Shown here piece by piece: positions 57,396 to 64,000 of a stretch of 64,000 nucleotides of DNA. Numbering within the stretch: position 1 is the first letter of the stretch; each line of letters starts with the position of its first letter. The notes beneath the pieces are model-generated. The model saw only the letters and a program-made list of their open reading frames with translations. It had not been told where the DNA came from and did no database searches. A program made the translations under genes and the position numbers. Source of the stretch: Ctenosaura bakeri (lineage: Eukaryota > Chordata > Lepidosauria > Squamata > Iguanidae); contig CAOLHI010001812.1 in the NCBI GenBank assembly GCA_948474755.1, positions 62,001 through 126,000 of the forward strand, read 5' to 3'.

Positions 57396-57475
57396 TCATA
57401 GAGTTGGAGGAGACCCTAGGGGCCATCAAGTCCAACCTCCTGCTATGCAGGAACACCCGTCAAAGCATATTTTGG
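57396..57475 (+). mobile_element. CR1-like LINE 3' end fragment
   Basis: AGAATCATAGAGTTGGAGGA, then CATCAAGTCCAACCTCCTGC and TATGCAGGAA, the well-known 3' portion of sauropsid CR1 elements and SINEs that borrow it. Confidence 0.7.
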
Positions 57476-57607
57476 GAACCCATTTGCAAAATAATTCCAC
57501 CTTTTGCATGCAAATTTTCTCCTTTACACACTCGGTGCCTGGTTGAATAGAATCCTGAACAAAGTATTCTTTAGATGTTCCTCTGTCTCCTTGACCCTCT
57601 CACCATG

Positions 57608-57806
57608 TGATGAACAAGGATAGGTAGTGTGGTATAATGGTTTGAGCATTGGACCACAGTCCTGGAGACCAAGTTCACTTCCCCATTCAGCCATAGAAAC
57701 CTCCTGGGTGATCTTGGGAATCCACTCACACCCAGAAAACCCCTTGACAGGGTCACCTTAAGGTCACCATAAGTCAGACATGACTTGAAGGCACACAACA
57801 CCAAAA
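57608..57806 (+). mobile_element. tRNA-derived SINE, sense
   Basis: TGGTATAATGGTTTGAGCAT head, CCACTCACACCCAGAAAACC body, GACATGACTTGAAGGCACAC tail. Confidence 0.78.
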
Positions 57807-58185
57807 GCAGTGCTTCAAGCAGGCATTCCCAGCTACCTACTGCTCCTGCAGCCTAGCATTTTAGTGCTAACTGAAGAAGATACTGTTGCTGCTGCTATCA
57901 TGTTGTTTGTCTTCAGCATGCCCCACCCCACTATGTGTATCCTTCTCTGTGGGCAGAGGTGGGCAAAGTACGATCCTGAGGCTGCATGTGACCTCTCCAA
58001 GGGAGGGCATTTTTAAAAGAAATTGTTACTAAGCATCCATTCTTCCATTCAAAAGTTTCATTAGTGGAAGCTTCTCTACTACATACAATCCAGACATCTG
58101 GATTGTGTTCAAAGTTATTTTAAAAAAGGGAGGAAAGGAATACAGACACTTACAGAGATTACCATCCTAGCATTTAATTTGTTGC

Positions 58186-58395
58186 TTCTGTGTGCCTTCA
58201 AGATGATTCTGACTTATAGTGACTCTAAGACACCATATCACAGATTTTCGTGGCAAAATTTGTCAAAAGGGGATTTATTTTTGTCTTCCTCTGACACTGA
58301 GAGAGTGTGCCTCGCCCAAGGTCAGTCAGTGGGTTTCCATGGCCGAGCAGGTCTCCACAGTCATAGTCTAATGCTCAGACCACTACACCATGTTG
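58186..58395 (-). mobile_element. tRNA-derived SINE, antisense
   Basis: TGTGTGCCTTCAAGATGATT, CGCCCAAGGTCAGTCAGTGG and CAGACCACTACACCATGTTG in order. Confidence 0.78.
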
Positions 58396-58599
58396 CTTAC
58401 CACCACATAATTCCTGATTTTAAAAAAAGAAGAAATCCCTAAACTCCCACCAAAACCTAGAAAATTGGTTAAATATGCAACTGGAGTGGAATTGCAAAAA
58501 TATGTTTTGGGAGACTATATTTTTGGTTTACAGTAACTTGCAGATGGCTTTAAAATAGAAGTGAGAATCTTATGGTCTTTCATTTCTCAGAAATGACTG

Positions 58600-61500
58600 A
58601 GAAATCAATTATCAATAATGGAGGAGATAGAAAAGAAATTGAAGTACTTGAAACAGAAAAACTTTGAATATGCAAACAAGCCAGGTAAGTGGCTTGCTTA
58701 AAGACTAAGGCCATTTCTGCACTAGCCTGTTATAGCGCTATTATTCCACTTTCGACATGCTATGGAATCCTTGAGTTTGCAGTTTAGGGAGGGGTCTTTG
58801 AGGTCCCTCGATAAACTGCAAACCCCAGGATTTCATAGGGTGTTGAAAGTGGAATAATAGCGCTATAACAGGCTACTGCAGAAATGGCCTAAGAAAAGAA
58901 AGACAGGAAAGAATGACTGTGAAATTAAAAGAAGGTGATCAAGAATTTATTAAGGATAAAGACTTACAAAGGATTTTTCAAGAATATTTTTCAAAGTTTT
59001 TCAAAGTTATATTCAAGAGAAAATATAGAAGAGATAAAAATCGAAGAATATTTGAAGAGACAACATCTACTAAATTGACAGAAGAAGAAAAATAGCAGAT
59101 TAATTTAAAAAAAAAACAATTGCTATAAAGATTGAACAGGCTATTCAAAAAATGAAATCTGGAAAAACTCTGGGACCAAATGAATAGGGAGCCCCCTACT
59201 ACAAAACTTTAAAGGAAGAACTACTGCTACCACTTCAAATTGTAATGAATGATGTTTTAGAAACTGCGCTAATTCTGGATTCTTGGTAAGAAGCTAATAT
59301 TACATTGATCCCAAAGGAAGGAGAAGACTTGACTTTATCAAAGAATTACAGACCAGTTTCATTGCTGAATAATGACTATAAGACATTTGTTTTGGTCTTA
59401 GCGGAAAGAATGAAGAACTTATTCAATATATAAATGAATATATATAAATATAAATGAGTATATAAATGAAAACCAAAGTGGATTCTTTTCTGGACAACCA
59501 ATGAAGAACAATATTAGAATAGCGTTGGATGTGCTTGAGTACTTTGAAAGTCATAATGAAAAACAAGCGGCATTAATCTTTCTTGATACAGAAAAACCAT
59601 TTGACAGTTTGAACTGGCAATTTCTTTTAAAATTATTGAATTTATGAATTTTGGCCCTAATGTTTTGACTTGGATTAGATCTATACACTCAAACCAACTA
59701 GCAAAAATAATAGTCAATGGAAAGTTGACTAAGTCATTTTCAGTTTGGAAAGGAACAAGATAAGTGAGCCCATTGTCTCCTCTGTTATTTATTTTAGCAA
59801 TGGAAATTTTGAATTGAGCTATTAGACAAGATGTTGAAATAATGAGAATTAAAATTAGAAAAGGAGAATTTAAATTCAGAGCCTTTGCAGATGATGGATT
59901 ATGCTTCAAAATCCACTAGAATTGACATTGCAATTACAGGGAGAAAAAATTAAAAGAATTTGGAAACTTAACTGGTTTGAAGATAAACAAGGAAAAGACC
60001 AAAGTGCTAAATAAAATCTGAATATGCATGACAAGAGCAAATTACAATTGAAATCCGATTTTAAAATGAAAAAGAAAGCCAAATATTTAGGTATTTACCT
60101 AACTGGAAATACCAGCCAATTATATGAAAATAAGTATTTGAAGAATTGAAGAGAGTTCAAGAATGATTTGAAAAAACACCATTCAAAAAAGGGAAAAAAG
60201 ATTGTCAAAATTTGTTTTGGAGGGGTGCAAAAACTTAGAGTAAGTTTCAAGGTCCTACAAGGCTCAAAAGAATGGGGAGTTCTTGGATTACCAAATATGA
60301 AAATTTATTTTGTAGAGTCATATTTGACTTGGATTAAAATATGGATCACATTAATAGATAATAAACTTTTGAATCTAGAATATGACTGAAGAATTGGATA
60401 GCATACATATGTATTGCTGATATATTGTTTTTGTTATATATTGTTTTTGTTTGGTTTTTCTGTTTTGTGCATTTGTATTAAAAGGTTTTTAAAAATTAAT
60501 AATAAAAATGAAAAAAGATTGGATGGCACATATTCTTATAGTACAATAAAGTCAAGGTCAATGTGGCTTTTAATAATCACTGCATTAGACCTGCTTTATT
60601 GAAACTCTGGAACAAATATAAACTAAGACTATGTCCAAAAACACCTCTTTGGACTTCTCCACAAGAAGTCTTTTATAGAACAGACATCAGAACCAATCAA
60701 TGTTGTCTAACATACTATGCTTTATTAAATAAGACAGATCAAGAATATGTCATCAGATCATTACAGCAACTACAGGAGGAAGGTTTTAATATGCAATGGC
60801 TCACACATAGACAATTCCATTTAAGAGTTATTGAAGATAAAAAGAATAAATATTTTGAAAAGAATAAATCAGACTTTGAGTTATTGTCATGTACTAATGA
60901 TGAGCATTCAATTGCTGTGTTATACAAACTTCTGTTGAAAATAGAGATGGAAGATGAACAGATTAAGGAATACATGGTTTAGTTGGGCAAGAAATTTTGA
61001 ATACAATATACATATAAACCAATGGGAAAGACTATGGACAAAAGAAATTAAAAATGTACTTTGCTATGATCTCCAAGGAAATTATTACAAAATGGTGCTT
61101 CATTGGTATCTTACACAGACAGACTTGCAAAGATATATAAAAATATGAAGAACAATTGTTGGAAATTCCAAGTTCAAGTTGGATCTTTATATCACATGTT
61201 GTGGACATGTGAAAAAGCTAAGCAATATTGGATGAAAATACAGAATTGTTGCAAAAAAATCCTAAAGTGTCAAATTTGTAAGAATTTTGAGTTATTTTTA
61301 CTAGGAATTTGAGAAGAAAATACTGCAATGCATTTTAACTTTTAACTTACTTGAATTTTAACAATTCAATTAATATGATGTTATTAGTTTTGTTGTAAAT
61401 AGAATTACAACAATTTACCTCATATTAATACATTTGCATTATTACTTTATAATCACTAATGATAGAGGGTTTTTTACTTTCTTTCTTTTTTTTTTTTACT

Positions 61501-61870
61501 TTTTGAGACCACAATTTACTAAGTATTTTTTTTATTTTGTATTTAAGCCATACATACTATGGGCAAAAAAATTACTTACAATGCAGGTAATGGTCTAAGA
61601 AAATTAAGTACAATTATTTACTAGGAGTTGCTTGCAACAAGGGCAGGAATCAATTCTTTTTAAATTTATGTTTGCTAAGTTAGTTTTAGTTTAGTTGCTT
61701 TAAGTTTGTTTATTTGTATATTGATAGTTTAGTTAACGTTTATTGTCATACAGGTGTTGTATCGTTTGGAGTGTTTTTCTTTTCTGGATTAGTTTAATGT
61801 ATGATTATGCTTTGTATTGTTTACTTGTGTTTATATATTTTGGCTTAATGTTTAATAAAAATTATATTTA
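58600..61870 (+). mobile_element. L1 LINE, ORF2 and 3'UTR, degraded, carrying a MITE
   Basis: An ORF2 linker (KNFEYANKPGKWLA) is followed by a MITE at 58709-58889. ORF2 resumes with QRIFQEYFSKFFK, IEQAIQKMKSGKT, KNYRPVSLLNNDYKTF, QSGFFSGQPMKNNIRIALD, a degraded palm (FAFADDGLCF near 59878-59905), KIVKICFGGVQKLRVSFKVL and NCWKFQVQVGSLYHMLWTC (Cys-rich C-terminus, 61150-61215). Stops and frameshifts occur throughout. The AT-rich 3'UTR ends near AATAAAAATTATATT (about 61856). No target duplication was established. Confidence 0.85.
58709..58889. mobile_element. Foldback MITE, short type, TAA target duplication, inside L1
   Basis: Starts GGCCATTTCTGCACTAGCCT and ends AGGCTACTGCAGAAATGGCC, with TAA at 58706-58708 and 58890-58892. 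Removing it and one TAA rejoins the L1 reading (GCTTAAAGAC to AAGAAAAGAAAG). Confidence 0.9.
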
Positions 61871-63107
61871 GAAAAAGGATAATACATTAATATATCAAGG
61901 GATTTCTGTGCAAGAGCAGTCTTTACTGTTTGGGAGCTACCAAGAAAGAGTGTGCTGATCCCTTTACCTTTTTTAGTGGTATGTAAATAACAAACACAGA
62001 ACATTTTAGAAAGATAGGTTTAGTAGGCTTTTTTAGAAGATGAGTGCTCAAATTAGGGAGTGATTTGCTTCCTCTTATATCTAGATCAGCTTTCTAAATT
62101 ATACACAAATGACATAAGTCATAAAGGTTTCCCTAGGCAACACAGGGGAAGCAGTCAAAAGGACAGACGCATTATGCATCAAACATTGATTCAGAGCAGT
62201 TTACAATGATACAATTAAAGGTACAGCCCAAGTCAAATAATTAGACACAGAGCTAAATGCAGCAGATAAAACTCATAAATGTATCACTTAGAAAGTTCTG
62301 GTGAATAAAGAAATATTCATCTGTTATCAAAATGATGATAATGGTGCTAGTACCTCAGTCTACCTGTAACTGCAGCACCATAACCAAAAATGTTTCTCTC
62401 TCTAGCCAAACTCTGTAGAACTCTGAAAGAGAAGGCAATCAAAAAAGGAGAGCAGCTAATGATCTTTAGGTACAAGTAAGCTAATATGGAAATACTTGTA
62501 TCCCAAGAAAGAGTCTAACTCATTTATGGCTTTGAAGTTAACTATCTAATCCTTTGAGCTAGGATTAGAGAAGAACAGACAGTACATTTCGGGATATGGA
62601 TATCCATGGCTAGACAATTCTGTCAAGGAATCACTGCAGTTGATGATAGTTGGTCAAAGAACTCTGAACCACAGCTAAAACTTCAGTGTCTTGTGACAAA
62701 AGCATAACCAGGAGAAACCCCAAGCCATACAGTGCTCTTGCTCAGGAGGAGTGCAACACTCTCTAGAATACTATTTGGGCACCCACAATACCTCCCTCAT
62801 CTCAGGATTCAATTCAGTTCATATATCCTTGGTGTAACTGAAAGTACTGTGTACATTTCTTTGATATATTGCTGGTTGAAACTGCAATGGTCAAAATGAA
62901 AGGGTTAACTTTTCTGTCTAGAGAGGCTGGTCAGATAACATAAAGAAGCTAGGAAGTGTGGGAACAAGAATCTTTCTTCTAACTTAAGCCGTTCATACAA
63001 ATATGAATTTTCAAAAGTTAGCCACAGCTTATCTTTTAAGTCTCAAAACCATTATTTCATTTACATAGAGCAAGAAAGGGTGAATATATCTTTGTTGTCA
63101 TTTCCAG
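61871..63107. other. Upstream intron or flank of TGM4-like gene 2
   Basis: No coding feature was recognised. Exon 1 of gene 2 is expected upstream of 63108 but was not identified. Confidence 0.4.
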
Positions 63108-63287
63108 AGGGTTCTCTGACAGCCATTGGAGTTGATTTCCTCATAAAGGAAAATACTCTTCTCCATCATACCAATAAGTTTAAGAATGATAGCCTGATTG
63201 TTCGGCGTGGACATGAGTTTAAGCTGAAGGTGACATTTAGCAGGGATCTGGAAGACAATGATGATGTCATCCTGAAGCTCAGCACTG
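63108..63287 (+). CDS. TGM4-like transglutaminase, gene 2, exon 2 (gene continues off the window)
   Basis: 180 bp after TCATTTCCAG, phase 1, ending CACTG|GTAAGC. It encodes GSLTAIGVDFLIKENTLLHH and RRGHEFKLKVTFSRDLEDND, the start of the transglutaminase N-terminal domain. Length, phase, borders and the first intronic bases match exon 2 of gene 1 (23149-23328). No defects are visible. Only this exon is in the window, so whether the gene is complete is unknown. The alternative is an isolated duplicated exon. Confidence 0.85.
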
Positions 63288-64000
63288 GTAAGCAAGAGGA
63301 TCTTGATTTGGTCTATTAAAATAAGTCTAGGAATGCATGTGTAATCTTCAGAAATTCCTTAATCTGGAACTAGAAAACCACAAAGGGTTTCAATCAGAAC
63401 ACAAGTACAAGACAATTCGTGGAGACTGTTTTAATTTTCAGAATGATTTTAATTTCAAATTCAATGGCATTTTACTAAAAAGTGGATGGATTGACAGGAC
63501 TAAAATGATAACAAGTGGAGTCAAAAATAGGTCACTAAGAAGGTGGAGGAATGGACAATTTGTGCTGTATACGGATATCTTTTCAGAAAATCCATGGGAT
63601 TTCCAGATAGTGTCTCATTCAGGCATTCAGATTTAATTATTTTCAACAGTATAACAATATGTTAAGAGCTCAGGCTTTTATACCTTGGAGGAGGAACAGC
63701 AGATTACATTTATTCAAGATACAAACACACACATGCACGCACATTTAGTTAAAATTAGGAGTCATTTATTATTCATTTAGATCTTGCCTTTTGCCCTGTT
63801 TGGGGCTCAAAGTGATTTACAACAGATTAAAAAACATGTATTTAAAAAATCACAAAATGCAAAAGTTATAAAGAGATTAAACCATCAAAAAATTAAAATC
63901 AACCAAAACATAAGCTATTAAAAACACACACACCTGTGCATATCAGCATAGCAAATTAAAAAAGAATATCCAGCATACAATTTAGCTGGGATGGGCCTTA
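63288..64000. other. Intron of TGM4-like gene 2
   Basis: The first 110 bases resemble the corresponding intron of gene 1 (GTAAGCAAG, ATTTGGT, ATTAAAATA). An ORF at 63337-63636 has no recognised domain and is probably intronic. Short CA-rich runs occur at 63721-63740 and 63924-63932. Confidence 0.5.

Noticed and set aside
63337..63636. 99-codon ORF after exon 2 of gene 2
   Set aside because: No domain or splice support. It sits where the paralogous intron lies in gene 1.

Overview
The window is vertebrate nuclear DNA, most likely from a squamate reptile. It has intron-containing genes with GT-AG splice sites. Its repeats are of the kinds common in lizards: DIRS and Ngaro tyrosine-recombinase retrotransposons, L1, L2 and CR1 LINEs, tRNA- and 5S-derived SINEs, a Helitron and many foldback MITEs. 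The host genes are the 3' end of KIF15 and, downstream on the same strand, transglutaminase exons most like TGM4. KIF15-TGM4 is the gene order on human 3p21, so the locus is syntenic. TMEM42, which lies between them in human, was not recognised. The species cannot be fixed from this window.

Layout. 1-988: last three KIF15 coding exons, then a 3'UTR with poly(A) signals to about 3.7 kb. 3.77-9.28 kb: a nearly complete but inactivated DIRS-type retrotransposon with inverted termini, an internal complementary region, gag, RT-RNase H-methyltransferase and tyrosine recombinase. 9.3-23.1 kb: intergenic, with MITEs, two solo LTRs (one inside a MITE, one inside a SINE), a 5S-derived SINE and a block that recurs at 54.8 kb. 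23.1-39.4 kb: ten recognisable exons of a TGM4-like gene. Several lesions suggest it is a pseudogene. Its introns hold a degraded Ngaro (itself carrying a Helitron and a MITE), SINEs, a minisatellite and MITEs. 39.5-50.6 kb: L1 fragments. One has a clean 20-bp target duplication. Another is split by an L2 whose 657-codon ORF is open but has lost a catalytic aspartate. 50.6-62 kb: SINEs, MITEs, the second duplicate block and another L1. 63.1 kb: a second TGM4-like exon, intact and paralogous to the first, starting a tandem copy that runs off the window.

No new coding system was found. The strongest observations are the tandem TGM4-like duplication with one decayed copy, a group of foldback MITEs sharing one terminus and 3-bp target duplications but differing in interior, and nested insertions that give a relative order of events.
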